DNA from: Vitrella brassicaformis
Taxonomy: Eukaryota > Sar > Vitrellaceae
DNA: 64,000 nt
Direction of reading: 5' to 3'
Assembly: GCA_001179505.1 (NCBI GenBank)
Contig: CDMY01000989.1
Coordinates: 151,639-215,638 of the forward strand
The notes beneath the pieces were generated by a model. That model had not been told where the DNA came from, searched no databases, and saw only the letters and a list, made by a program, of their open reading frames with translations. This document shows positions 45,791 to 59,200 of this stretch, in pieces. The translations under genes were made by a program, and so were the position numbers. The stretch's first letter is position 1, and every line of letters begins with the position of its first letter.

Positions 45791-46398
45791 CGATGCAGCC
45801 ATGACATTGTCTCAAGAAAGTCGTCTCGCCGTCTCCATTCTCGCCGCCAGCTCAAATTCTCGCCGCCGGCTAAGATCGTCCGAATTCAACGACCGCATCG
45901 CTGCCCACATGCAGCCACGTACCCAGATGCGGGAAAGACGTACAAGGGCCAAAGGTAAGCCGTACAAATGTGTGTGAATCGTTTCGGTGATCATGCAGCA
46001 GTCTGAGATCGTGTGTCGATCGAGGGAGCATTCTTCTCGCTCCACTTTGCCACAAGATGGCATCTTCACGCATCATCCGGCCCTGGCCCGGAGTGACGAC
46101 TTGAGTCTCTTTTGGGGCAAGACTGAGTGAGTCGGGGCGGTATGTCCGCGTCCGTCTCTTGATTATCTGCCTACATGCCACTGAAGGGTTCTGCCTACCA
46201 TATGCTCCACTGAATTGATCAATCAAGACGTTATTCACCACACAAGTCAGTGATCGATCACTGATGTATCTCACAAATACGAAGTAAGCAACCGCCCTTC
46301 AACACACTCACACGGACAGCAGCCGGCAAAAGCAAATATTCCGTCTGTCCGTCCGGGAAGCAGCCACACCCACACCCGCGATTGCCGACCAGACTGAG
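45791..46398. other. spacer, no gene seen
   Basis: About 600 bases. A short tandem similarity (TCTCGCCGCC...AAATTCTCGCCGCCGG) lies near 45838-45872. No coding signal. Confidence 0.5.
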
Positions 46399-47120
46399 TC
46401 AGATGAGCAGTTGTTCGATGGTGTCCTTGAGGTCAGTGATCTGTGAGTTGAGGTTGCTGCCCTCCTTGGAGATGACCGAACACGCTATCACCGGCCGAGT
46501 CACACCTGCCGCACGACCCAACGCCACCTTCGACCGCACAAAGACATACGGCACGTTCTGAACCCAACCCACACACAGACACAGAGAGAAAGACAGAGAA
46601 GCAACCAACAGACGAACGAATGCACACCTCTCTCCTCTCCTTGCGTCTCCAGTTTGTTCTAGCTGCTTCTCTGCAGTTGCCTTGCTGAGTGGCTGACCTT
46701 GTCTTCGCACACAAGCGGCAAGTGCAGGAGGATCTCGAGAGGCTCCGCGTCGGCCGCAAGGATGATCAACTCGCTCGTCCCGCGATTCAGCGTCTTGGTG
46801 GCTGATGAATGGACGCACCGGAAGTCACAGACCATCACACACTCATCCCGTCGCTCAAGGAGTGTCTGTCACCCATGCCGTATATCCATTCACAGCGTAT
46901 GTACCTTCGTTTGCTCCCTTTTTGAGTTGCTTGTAGTTGACGGCCTGCTGCACGACATCGAGGATCTTCTTGGTGACGTCGGGGTTGGCCAGAGGATAGG
47001 CCTTGGGGTTCACCTGGTGGCCAAACAGAACAAACAGGTGAGGCAAACACATGCACATACATGCTATGCTGCGTGGATGTCCGCATTCACTGTGGCCTTT
47101 CTCACCTCCTCGTCATCCAT
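46399..47120 (-). CDS. SNU13: SNU13 / 15.5K (NHP2-like 1), L7Ae-family RNA-binding protein
   Basis: ATG at 47120 opens a five-codon first exon (MDDEE) followed by GTGAGA. Exon 2 gives [20 protein letters not shown] and [16 protein letters not shown]; exon 3 [20 protein letters not shown] and [15 protein letters not shown]; exon 4 [40 protein letters not shown] and [12 protein letters not shown], with TGA at 46399-46401. All L7Ae RNA-binding residues of the [12 protein letters not shown] region and the RPVIACS loop are present. The protein binds the kink-turn of U4 snRNA in the tri-snRNP and of box C/D snoRNAs. Length (about 127 residues) is normal. Confidence 0.95.
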
Positions 47121-47421
47121 GGCTGCGGCTGCGGCTGCTCACTCACAATTCGGTCAGTCAATGTGCTGACTGCCTGATCTTCCGAACGGATGTATCGTCA
47201 ATGAGAGGCATCAAACACACAGATCCTTCCCAGCGGTTTTTTGAGCTCGCCAAATGCGAGCTGAGAAAACCAGCAGCGCTTTCAACCAACAGCACTCCAA
47301 GGAATTTGGTAGCGGGATGAGGACGCGGTGTGCTGAGACGACTGCCTCCTGCGCAGATTCAGATGCAGAGCCATGCAGCAGTCGGAGATCTCATCCCTGC
47401 AGATCTCGTCCTGTGAGGCCC

Positions 47422-49383
47422 ATGTTAGCCTCCCTCCTCTGCCTGCTATCGGCGCTCCCCTCCCTCCTTCATGCCTTTCAGCCTCCAGCCAGCGTCTCGA
47501 GGTCACCTCTCGCGCGGACCCTGATGCGCAGATGGGCCAAGCCAGCGACGGCCGTCGACGCGCCTGCAGCTCCCGCCGCTGCCTCGACAGACGGCAAGCC
47601 GCGGCTGCGCAAGACACGGCAGGAGATAGAGGACGTATTTGCCCCGTTTGTTGAGAACTGGTTCGACGGCCGTCCCAACACGAAGCTCTATGAGAGGGAC
47701 GTCATCACTGCCAAGGACATGCTGTCGCGGCAGCAGCGCATCCAGGCGGTGCTCAAGGAGGAGAAGGAGCGGCAGGAGGCGGCCGGCGACGGCCGGGCTG
47801 AGCTGGTGCACACGGCCGAGGAGGCGGGGACGCGCTATGACCTGCACATCCTGCCCGACTATGACCACCCCCCGCCGACCTTCGAGGAGCAGGCGAAGAG
47901 CTACCCCAATGGCACCTTTGCTGAGGTGTGGCAAGACCACCAGAAGATGGAGCAGAGGAAGGCAGACGAAATGCAGGTAAGATAGGAAGCGCACCACATG
48001 CGATGCGTTGGTTCTCCTGCAGCGCATCACGGCTCGGTGTGTCCATGCGTGTGCACAGGAGGGCCCGACGGCAGTGGAGCGGTTTTTGTTCAGCAGCGGT
48101 TTTGAGGGCGTGCGGCAGTACCTCAACAGCAACCTGTTTGTTGGTGTGGAGCTGCTGCTGCTCTTCCTGTTCTTCTCGTCTGTGGACTGCGGCTGGACGG
48201 GCGACTGGTCCATGCTCGGCTGGCTCACCAACGACGTGGAGGCATACGCAAGACAGGTAGTCCTGAACCTTTGTGCGCAATGGTGCTGGTCTGGTGTGGT
48301 GGTGCATCCGTGGGGGTGTGCGGTGCGTGTCTGTGTCTGTCCAGACGGTGTATGCCTTGTTGGGTATTCGGTTGTTCGCTGCCCCCGTGTCTGCCTTCCT
48401 CGCCGTCAGCAAGGGACTCGACTGGCGCGTCAACGCTGCCAGGACATTCCTCTTCGGTGTCGCCGACATGATGAGGGGTACACACCGCACCCTCAACAAA
48501 CCCGAACTGAAATGTGGTTGATATATCGCCTGTGTGTGTATGTGTGGCTGCAGTTGGTCTGGCTGACGACAAGGAGACCCGTGAGTATAAGCGGTTCAGG
48601 GAGACAGAGCCCCTTCACGACATCTTCACCAGCGACCAACTCCTGGACAAGTGAGACAGAAACGAGTGCACACGCATGGGTGTTGTCTGGTTTATATCTG
48701 TGTGGGACGTCAGTGTGTCTGAGCGCGGTTTGATGCTGAGTATGGTGCTCAAGTCTCGCAAGGAGAAGGCACCGGTCACACAGGAGCTCGTCAGGAAATA
48801 CTACGAATAGTAAACCACACACACAGACAGCATAGCATAGCATTTGCGACACACGTGTGGTTTGTGTCGATATATCAGCGTGAAGCAGGTGGATGTGGAG
48901 ACGATGCACACGGTGTCGGCCATCAACGTCAACCAGGACCCGAGAGGGCGGCTCGACTTCATCATTGTGGAGCGATTCGCAGACATCCCACACCTCATCA
49001 GACACCAAAACGAGCCCGCCTTCAAGGCAAGCACACAGACACTTGGCAATCGATGGACTGTACGTGTGTGTGTATGAGACGATGTGTGTACGTATGTGTG
49101 TGTGCAGTCGTTTGTGGCGGCGCTGCAGGATGATGACTGTCTAGAGGAGCCCATCAACCTGCACATCGTCGGAGACGCTGACGGACAGGTCCAAATCAAC
49201 AGGTACGCGCATACACACACACAGAGAGAGAGACCCGCACACACACACAGACCCATCTACTGTCTTGTGTGTGTGTCTCCCTTTCTTCCTTCCGTCAGGT
49301 ATCCGTTTGGCCCTGGCGGTGAGGGCGGCCGTGACGACGCCCTCTTCTCGTCGCCCATCAACCTTAACGCCAGGCAGCATTAG
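47422..49383 (+). CDS. plastid-targeted (predicted) membrane protein of unknown function
   Basis: ATG 47422 starts a signal peptide (MLASLLCLLSALPSLLHA) followed directly by FQPPASVSRSPLARTLMRRW, a Phe then a basic, Ser/Arg-rich, acid-free stretch. That is the bipartite targeting layout of complex red plastids. The frame is also open upstream to another ATG at 47254, but the signal peptide decides the start. The mature part has a helical region (IEDVFAPFVENWFDGRPNTK), two hydrophobic segments (LFVGVELLLLFLFFSSVDCG; TVYALLGIRLFAAPVSAFLA) and a C-terminal soluble domain (VETMHTVSAINVNQDPRGRL, LDFIIVERFADIPHLIRHQN, INLHIVGDADGQVQINRYPF). Exons join in frame, including a GTAAAC donor over an apparent TAG at about 48809. 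No family was recognised. Confidence 0.65.
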
Positions 49384-50260
49384 CGGATTTTTGTGTACAT
49401 AGCAGACAGACCTGGACGGATGGCAGATAGATAGACAGGATAGGATATCTACATGGGCGGATTACGATTTTTGTACCGACCGATGATTGGTTGCAGCTGC
49501 GAGGGAGGGAGACATTACCTCACTTTGACATGTGTGGTGACACACACAGTATCCACTTGTTCAGGCAGCCCTGCGCGCCGTTTCGCACCGTTTTGCCCCA
49601 GGCACGAAGTGCAGCGGTCGATGTGTCTCACTGCCACGCAATGCATACCCAGCCTGTCTTTCTGAGTGAGTGAGTGAGTGAGTGAGTGACGCGCAGGCAT
49701 TTGTTTTCCTTGGGCGGCCATCCACACGCACACACACAGACACACATATACAAACACGCAGTGTTGGCGAGAGTGATTTTTTCCCCACTGGGTTACCTTA
49801 CTACCACCATGTGGCTTGGAGTGTAGTGTCTCTGGAGCTGATTGGCGCTGCTGTCCTTGGTTCACACACAGATGCGCCACACGGCACGATGTGCCTGCGT
49901 GTGTGTGAGAGGGGGCAGCCAGCTATGCTATGGCTGGCCGGCCGGCTGTGCATGTCCGTCGCCATGTTGTCTTTTCGCGTGCAGCCGCTGCTGCTTAGCC
50001 TAGCCTGCATATCAACTGCGTGCACTCATCACTCTCTGACTGATGAAGGGAACAAACGAATGCCACGCGTCGCGTGTCTATCGTATGTATGTCCAGTCCA
50101 ACACATAATATGCCTGCCATGCTGCTGCCAGCCACATTGAATACATCACTAGCCATCACTCTGAGAGCGCAGCGCTGTCACGACCTTGTGTCTGTCTAAT
50201 GACGCAGTACAAAGCAGAAAATCCTACCGATGAGCACACAAACGGCTTAGCTGCCCATCA
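49384..50260. other. convergent spacer, no gene seen
   Basis: About 880 bases between two convergent stops, with an AGTG tetranucleotide tract (49663-49689) and CA tracts (49729-49757). No credible ORF. Confidence 0.6.
49663..49689. repeat. (GAGT)n microsatellite
   Basis: Six GAGT units in the spacer downstream of the plastid-targeted protein gene. Confidence 0.9.
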
Positions 50261-53200
50261 TCACTTGACTGCGCTCTGTCCCAGGCCATCCATGTGGGGC
50301 TCTCCCTCCCCCTGCTGCTGTTGATGCAGGTCCTGAGTTTTCTTCCTCTTGAGTTCGTCCCTGGCCGATTGGACTACACGCTGAATCTCTGGCAGCGCCT
50401 GCCCACTCTCTTCCAGCAGCTCCAGGATCGATGTGTGCCGCCGGTCACTCACACGGACACTCTGCACGGACAACACACAACACCTCATGGCATGTATGTT
50501 TCGGGGTGGGTGAATGAGCCCTTGAAGCTTACGTGCACGAGGTTAGCGAATCGTATCTTAGCCCGGATGACCTTGAGCTTCTGTCTCGACACGTGCCTGC
50601 GCCAGTTGGTTTGTATGTTGATGATGGACACCAGATGGGCGCTGCGGTAGCGGGAGATGGTGCCGCACACCATGGACACCTTTTTGCCCAACTCGACCCT
50701 CAACCATTCCCCTAGGGACGCCGGGACGGGCGTCTGCAGACTGTCAGACCAAGCAAATCAATGCGGAAACAAAGACACACACTTGTGTGAGCCATTTGCG
50801 TGTGCGCGCATCGGGCGATCTGTGTGCATACCAGCTGTCAGCCATTGCTTGTATGGTGTGGTAAAAAGAGGCCACATTGCCGTCGCCAATCATCTGCACG
50901 TTCAGCCTCTTGAAGAACGCCAGAACGTTGTCGCGCTGCCTGTGCTGCCCTGGCCCGTATCTGAACAGAGGGTCGCCCTTCCTGCGCAGTCCCATCGGCG
51001 CCGGCGTGGCCAGAATGAACAGCAGCACCTTGTCAAAAGGAAGCGCCATCGTGTAGTGCTTGTCCAGACAGAACCACAGATCCTTCAGACGTGCCAGGTC
51101 CTGCCTCCTCAGCTGGAGAGAGAGATGCCCGGCAGACGCCACACCACTGTTTGCGTAGGTGAAAGCCTCCATCATGATGGCGATGAACAAATTGGTCATG
51201 AGGAAGGTGACGCAGAGGACAAACGCCACACCAACACGGATGCCACCACTGGATTCCCTCCTCTAATACAGTCCCACATCACCACTTGCCAGTCCTCACC
51301 TGAGTGACATTCACCGAAATGTACGCAGAGAGAGACCAAAGTGTCGTGGCACTTTTCCTGCGTCTGTGGGCTTGCGTTCTACCGCTGCCAATCTAAGTGA
51401 GCACCAGGAGGGACCTCTGAGATGTAAAGAACACAGCACGAACAAGGCATCGAGCGTCTGCCACACGAGGAACAACATGCCTGAAAATTGGAGAAATTGA
51501 ACTTCTCGTCGATGAAGTCGCCATCTCGGATACTCCCGAACATATTCATGGCCGAGATGGCGGCCGCACAGTATATCTGCATAGTGACACACGATCGAGC
51601 CGCACGCACCATCACATACGCCTTCCTCTCTGTATGGGCTCTGCGTACGCACCAGGAAGATCAACAGGGCGAAATTGCCCACACTGGGCAGCACCAAGAG
51701 CAAGGCGCTGAGGATGGATCGGACTGAACGAAGGAATGCCAACCTGACACAAGACAGAGACAGAAAGGAGGCAGTCTCTGGCTCATGAGTGCACTGCGAT
51801 GTGCGTGTCTCACTCACTCTCCGAGAAAAGTAATGATCCTCAAACAGCAGAACGCGCCCAAACATCTGAAGTAATACGGCACGCCGAACTGCTCCAGCTG
51901 AATGCCGACGTAGCAAAGCAAGGCAAGGATCACGCACAGTTTCTCCGACCTGAAATGGAAACATATGACACAGCATTCCACACAACTACATCACAAAGTG
52001 AGATGCGTATTCTTTAGTTGACGGACGCTGGTCTGAAGAAGGCTTTGGTGCCAGCGGAAGACCACTTGAGGGCAATCTCTACGAAGTAAATGACCGTAAA
52101 GAGGTAGTGCAGCCTGAACTGCTGCTCGGTAGTGCCTTCCTCCTGCCCCAGGTGAAAAGACGATAGCACACTGATGTGGACGGTCACTAGTACGGCCATG
52201 AAGGCGCCGAAAGCATCGGAGAAGACGTATCGGCCCCACCATGCCACAGAGCCCAAGAGCACATCTCGCCACTTGTCTTCATTGGGCATGAGCAGATGTT
52301 CCATTGTTTTGTACCACCGTCGCTGCTTCACCGTCATCAGGACGCGAAGCCGGTCTGATCGAAAAACACACAGACAGAGACAGTTTTGCCGAGAGGAGAC
52401 ACGCATCGCCGTGAGTGTCCTCACTTCTGTGCGCTCTTTTTTCCCTTTGAGCTTGGTATTGGTCGATCATGACGGAGGCAAGGAGGTTGAGGACGATAAA
52501 AACCCCAAGCCAAATGAATAGCACAAAGAATAGGCTGGCAAACGGATTCGCCTCATGTTTGGGGCCCTTGTTGTAGCCTTCGATATCGATGGCACGGTAC
52601 ATGATGTCCGTCCAGGACTCAAGAAAGGCCACCTGCCACACACACCACAGGCACAAAGCTACGCACATCTCTTCACAACTCACCATACCTCAAACATCGC
52701 AGATGCTGCCCCGAAAAACGAATTAAAGTTGGGCCAGTGGTGCACCCACTCGCCTCCATATCTCTCACATTGATCTTTGTCCACCAGATCGTCGGGTGTG
52801 AGGCCCTCTAGGGGATTTGTCGGCGTAAAATCGTCGCCCAAAAGAGACAAGAGACCTTTGTCGCTCACGCCAATTGCACACTCGCCAAAACGGCCTGCAG
52901 ACGCGGCGCAAGAGAAGTGGTGTGCTTCATTTGTTGTGCAGCGAATTGGCTGACCAATAAAGAAATGAAGACCCAGCAATATGAACAGAAGGTACCTGCA
53001 AGGGGTCAATAATGCGAAATATCACACCATATTCTGCTATTGACACCATGCTTACGTCATAAGCACCAGTAGCAAAATATTCCCCGTTTTTCTTAAGCTT
53101 ATCAGCACACACGATGTTGCTTTGCGGAGTCCATCCAGGTGTCGAATCATGCGGAAAGGCCGCATGCCCCTTGCGCCCACGACAACGTGTGCCTGTGTGT

Positions 53201-56200
53201 GTGCAGCCATCAAGCCCCGCACCCAATGTCTCTGTTTGCACCGGTTCTGTACTTATGCGTACAAATCTGAGCCAGCCAAGGCCAATCTTCTCTTGCATCG
53301 CCGATATTTCCTCGGCCGCCACATCGTGGCTGCTGTCTGCGAAGATGGACGCAGTAGGAACGATAGCGAATGTGACATAGTAACATGTGATCAAATCCAC
53401 CCAGGCTGCAGAAATGGTGCCCAGAATGTTGAAATAGAAAGAGTGCCTGGCCCTCATCATCGAGCTCACCGATGAGGGTCATGACGGCGTCAAAAATGTT
53501 GAAGCCAGAACGGAAATAGCTGTCGGGCTCTTTCCACATCCCGTAGATCCATACTTTGACGCCGATGTCCACGGTAAAGAAGGGAACGAACAGTGTATCT
53601 GCGGCTGCATATAGGTACTGCATGCAACCATATATAAGAATACGGGCCCTCATTGTACGAGAAGATATGATCGCTTAGTTTTTTCTACACGCACCTGCAT
53701 GGCCCAAAGAGCGAAGAAGCCCTCACTATGGTTGGCGTCAGAGGCAGCTACGATGACGTGAAGCAGCAGCGTAATGTAATATAAACGCCAGTACCACCTG
53801 CTGCTAACTAACATTCTCGCCTTCTGCCTTCTTCTTTGGGGTGCATCGCCAGCACTCTCACTGACGGCCGTCTGCAATGAAATCACTGCAGGCTGGTTAT
53901 TGGCTGAGCCACTCCATGGTTTCGCCTCCTCCTTCATCCCAGTATCATCAATCGACATGGCGGCCTCAGCGGGCAGGCCGTACAGTGAGGCACCGTTTCT
54001 GTTGCTCCGTCTCGGCGGCCTGGTGGTTGTATGGACTGAGATGCCAAGCGATGCAGCAGGGGCCGAGGGATATTTCCCAAGATCTTTGTCTGTGCAGCTT
54101 TTGAGCCGTTTGATTTGCCGGAGAGTAAGCGGATCCCAGTAGAGAAGAGTCTGGAAGCGGCTCGGTATGCCCGTCTCGGTCTTCTTACCGCCGGTTAGCT
54201 CGTTTTCCGTCTCTATGGATTCTTTTGCCGGTATCGTGCCCGCTGTCCGACGCGCATAATAGTGCTCAATCAGGATGGCGAGGAAGATGTAAAGTAAGAG
54301 CCAGTTGTTGAACGCGAGAAGAAAAACAAAGTACAAGACAGCGGCAGACCCGCGGGCTGCAATCGCCTCGTACATGATCTCGGGCCAGTCCTCTTCAGTG
54401 AGGACTTGAAATACCGTGAGAAAGGAGAAACCAGTGGTGTTGAAGTGGCTGCGGACAGATGGGGAGAACATCTGATGAAGGGGTCATAAGATGAGAGACA
54501 CACACAGAAGTGAGACTCACAGGAACTGACTTCTGTGCATATCATTCAGCTGTCCCCGCTCCATGCTTACGTTTCGAAAGAGCGCCGTTCCAAGGACTCC
54601 ACTGCATACAAGATTCAACACCATCTATGGGTGGATGGGAGGGGGCATAGACACGCAATAAGACACTCTAGGGATGTAGGTATAAATGTGTCCGTTGCCC
54701 ACCACCACAATCAATGCCGCAAGACCCTTGAGAGCCGCCCCCAGGTCGGTGAGGAGGTCTTTTAGGGCGCTAAGCCTTCGAAAATTCTCCAGGAGCCAAT
54801 AATACACCCGAAGGATTCGAAATACTCCCATCGGTCGATAAACCCCAATCGGAATCACGAGGAGGACATCCAATTTATCCACCCAAGGCCTCTTGAAGAT
54901 TGTCAGCCTCAGCGCACTGAGCCGCATCAGTGTGACGAAATAAAACTCGAGCTCAGCAAAGGACACGACTTCCTCCAGCGATTCTATGAAGCTTCGAGGC
55001 TGCTCATAATTATAGATGCCCAGGCAGATGACGTGGGCAAATGCAGAAGCGATGTCGAGGGCCTCAAAGATGGGATGGCTGATGAGTGCAAAGAGAAAGC
55101 GACGGAATCCAGAATAGGACCACGCTCTGGCATCGAGCAGGGCAAGACGAAATCTGGCAATATCGATTATATCCTCAAGTATTTTCAGCCGGGTCCTAAG
55201 GCGCTCGTAATCTCCCTCTGTCCGAGCTGTTGAGTGCCAGATGAACGATGCCCATTTTCTGTGTCACACCGGACATGATGGTGCGCGTGAAACAAACCTG
55301 AAACAAAGTCGCGATTAAGGTGACTTTGTATCCCCTCCAACTGGCCGCGAAGCTCCTCGTTCGATTTCTCGGCGATGTCACGTCGAGCCGCATCAAGCCT
55401 GCATGCAGATTCGGATCATGGGGGCCGGCGTCGGCAAAATATACGAAACTTACTTTGTTTGAAGCCTAATGCCCTCAACGACGTCGTCGTCAGGGGAGTG
55501 TCCCTTAAGTGTCTGTGTCTGCAGCAAAACGAGATATGCATCCATTCATGGCATTACTACCAGGCTGACACAGGACAGAGAAGCTGTGTCTCATTGTGCC
55601 TTACGTTGCTGCTGCTCAGGAGTGCAAAAGCGTCGATGCTCTTCTCTCTCTGGCGTGTTGCAATCTTGTCAGTTTTTGCCACTGGCTCCTTATTGAAAAT
55701 CCCAAAAAATGCCGGTTTACGCCTCCCGTCTGTGTCTCGTAAGCGAGCCAGCTCTCGTTGGACGAGCTCTTCTCGCAGCTTGTGATTTCTTTTCGCCTCG
55801 TGGATCATCGCCCGATTATTCTCAGCATAGGTGACAAAGACAGTCGCCGCAATCGAGGTGATTATGAAGAAGAAAGCTGCGCGAGACATGACAGCGACAA
55901 GGTTTTCGACACAGCAGCCTCTGTGTCCGTACCGATGAGGTAGAGCGGGATGAAATATAGGTAGATGGCAGGGTTGCCTGCACCGTCCTCGTACCATTGA
56001 AGGATATCTCTCCAGTTCTCCAAGCTTATAAAAACGAACAGAGTCAGCCACGCATCGGCTTGAATATGAAGACGAATTATCCCCGACACAAGACAGAAAT
56101 AGAAAGGATGCAGTGTCTGTCTTGTGTGTCTTGTCATTTCGTAAGAAAGAGCCCGACCTATTTGGTCCATTCCAATCAATCCTCCGTTGGGATTGATCCC

Positions 56201-59200
56201 GTACCACATGCAGCGCTAAGAACAACACATAGCAAGGCAGCAGAGGCTGAGATCTGGACTTCACACGTCGCTTTTCATACCTGTGTAGCTTCACAGCTGC
56301 TGCGTCGGATGGCCGACATCTTACCAGAGCACACGTGCTCCACATCCCATGTCGCTGTCGTTACATTGTTGGCAAATGCTGGCACACCGCCTCGCGTCGT
56401 GATCCCTAGCTGTACAAATTTACTTGCACCACCGCCTGTCTCCTCTTCTCCTGTGACTGTAACATTGCTGAGCCGATTCACAAGAATGCTGCTGATGCGA
56501 TGCTGTAACGCCTCAAAGGACGTGACGAACCCAAGCAGGGCCATCTGAATCTCGGCAAGGACGCCAGACAGAGGGAAAAACCAAACGAAAGACGCCGTAG
56601 TCGACGCGAGTCTCCTCTCTGAAAACACAGAGAATGCTGCACCCGCCCTGAGCAGCTTGAAGAGGTCCTTCTCGTGGACTGGTGTGAGGAACTTCCTAAA
56701 TCCTGGCGATGACGCTCCTCCGTAGGTGGACAGGTGTCCACCTACAGAAACTGTCTGGTTGTGGAAGAGAGTGACGCTTGTCCTCAGCCGCCACATGCGA
56801 GACGTCTCGTAGGGTAGAGGTGAGGAGGATCCTGCTGAAGAAGAGTCGCAGTAGTCTCGCGCGTTGAAAACGAACCATGACTGGGCGATCTCTTCAGACA
56901 GCTGTTTAGCAGCGGAATGCTGATCGAACGCATGCAGCTGCGCCACAGCACGGACGACGAAGAAGGGTGTGGTGGTGAGATTATTACATAGCTGCTGAGT
57001 CCCCGCCCTGGACATCGTTTGGTTCATCGGCGTCGCCCGTCTCAGCATTTCGGCTGGTGTATGGAGCTCAAAACTCACCTCCGCCCACAGCCCCACTGCC
57101 AAAGAGACAAGATGAAGAAGACGGAGATGCTTTCGTAGACACGAATGCATCTGTGTAGGTACTTTGCAGCGGAGGAAAGGACGTTGTCCCCCGCAGATCG
57201 TCCATGTGAGGCGGCGCTTCGTGCTCGACGAAGAAACGAGACATTGGAGAGGGAAGTTGCTCTGTCTCGGTTCCATTGTAGGCAAACATTCTCCCTCTCG
57301 ACAGCCAGATGCCAGCGTTAAGCGTCGCAAACTGGTCAAGGGACTGAGGGTAATAGAAAGAAGCTTCAGCAGCGATGTCGGCAGCTGCTTGCTCGGCAGC
57401 GAGGAATGGATCGGGAAATCGAATGTTGTTCAGGAAAGAAGAAGACTCCCGGAGAAACATCATCACCTCAGACGTGTTGGTTTCCTCATTCTTGACAGGT
57501 CCCTTCATGCGGACTCGCCCTTTTCCAGTCAATGTCTCGTTTGCTGCGTCCGTTATGGCGCAAAGCATCTCAAAGAGCGAAAAGTCTGGCGCCATCTGCA
57601 GTGATCGCCAAACGAAGTCGTCTGAAGCGAAAAAAGGTATTGGAAATGTTGGAAAGGTGAACGGAAATGACACAATTGCCGACCAGCGATCTCGGAGTCC
57701 CTGTCGACAACGGTGGTCCACTCGCCGTCTTCAACAGTCACTCGAATAGGAGGCAAGTCAAATATGGCTGGGAAGTTGATGGTGCCAAGAGGGGTAAAAC
57801 CGTTGGGTGTCAACTCATAGCTAGTCGTTGCCTTGCACCTGCAGCAAGACACCAAAGAAGGTAGCGCGCGTCGCTGATTCCATTGCCCTTGAGCATATAT
57901 ATCATTTATGTTCCTCTAATACGCGTCAGTCTCACCTGTGCAACAAGAGTCCGCTGAACATGTGGATGCCTATGATCCTGAGGGCGTAGATGACGAAGAG
58001 TGGACGTTGTGAACAAATATTGGACATCTTTTCATACCCAAATACGACGAACATCATGAGGGAGAGAAGAAGGACTTTCCACAGTTGTGCTGTAGAGGTT
58101 CCAACACAAGCCACAATCATCCGCGTATGAGGGATGTAGATAGAGAGCATGAAAGGTCGCCAGTTGAGCAGCACACGAAAACTCATCCACACGGGGGAAA
58201 GCCTATCGACATCAACAAACACCAGCTCACTTATTGTCTCAAGCGTGCCGTACATTCAATTGCTCACGTACATAAGGATCGTCCGCCAGAGGGCGTCATG
58301 GCTTTCATCTGTGTCAGCTGCTCTCTCTTTCCAGTCCATGAGGCTCATGCGATGCAAGTCCTCTCCCTCCAGAGATAGTCTCGAGGCGAAATTGTACACG
58401 ATGCATGCCAGCACCAACTCAACGACGGAGACAAGGTACGCGGCAAAGAACGGCATCTCGTCTGCTCTGCGAAAAAAGCCTCCCTTTTCGCCCAGAAGGC
58501 CGAGGCTGACAACCTCGAGACATATCTTGACGGTGAGAAAGAAGAGGAAGATCGCGTTGATGGCAAAGCGCCTTTGGAGGTCGAATGGGTTTTGGGTGAG
58601 GACACACAGAAGATCCAGGGCGAAGCACGACAAAATGAAGAAATCCCTAGGGACACGACAGCAAAGGAAAACAGACACTACGAGCAATAGAGCAACAGCC
58701 AAGAAAGTTTTTTTCTTCTTCTTCTTCACCACCAGCGAGCGATGAGCACTTTGAAGCACCTGAGGAAACAGAAGGAGCTGCAGGTGTGGAAAAAATGACC
58801 TTTGGCCAGCTTACCATTGCCTCGCTTTGTCCGTCATTTTCAAGCCAAACACCGAGGCGAGCTCAATCTGTGAGTCCCCTGGTGATTTGTCACTGAAAAT
58901 GTCTGAGAAACCGGCGGCCGTCCTGCGCTTTGCCCGGAGATTCATGATAGCGGGACGGCGGTTTTGAGGAGTGGTTGACTTTTTCAGCCTTCTGGCCGTC
59001 CCAACGCGTGAGCGCCGCTTCAACCGCCTTTGCGCGGACCTCAGCTGATGAGAGGTAGAAAAATCATCCATCGACGAAAACAGGACAAGACATATTACCT
59101 TGTTGTGCGTACCAGCTCTTTTTGGTAGTCATAGGCCGCGGCGGCTAGTTGATCGATTAGTCGACTAAGGCCCTGGTTCTTCGTGTTGACCGATGTCAAC

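Noticed and set aside
48805-48815. TAG after KYYE as the end of the plastid-targeted protein
   Set aside because: The TAG overlaps a GTAAAC donor; splicing to the AG at about 48878 continues in frame into two further well-formed exons.
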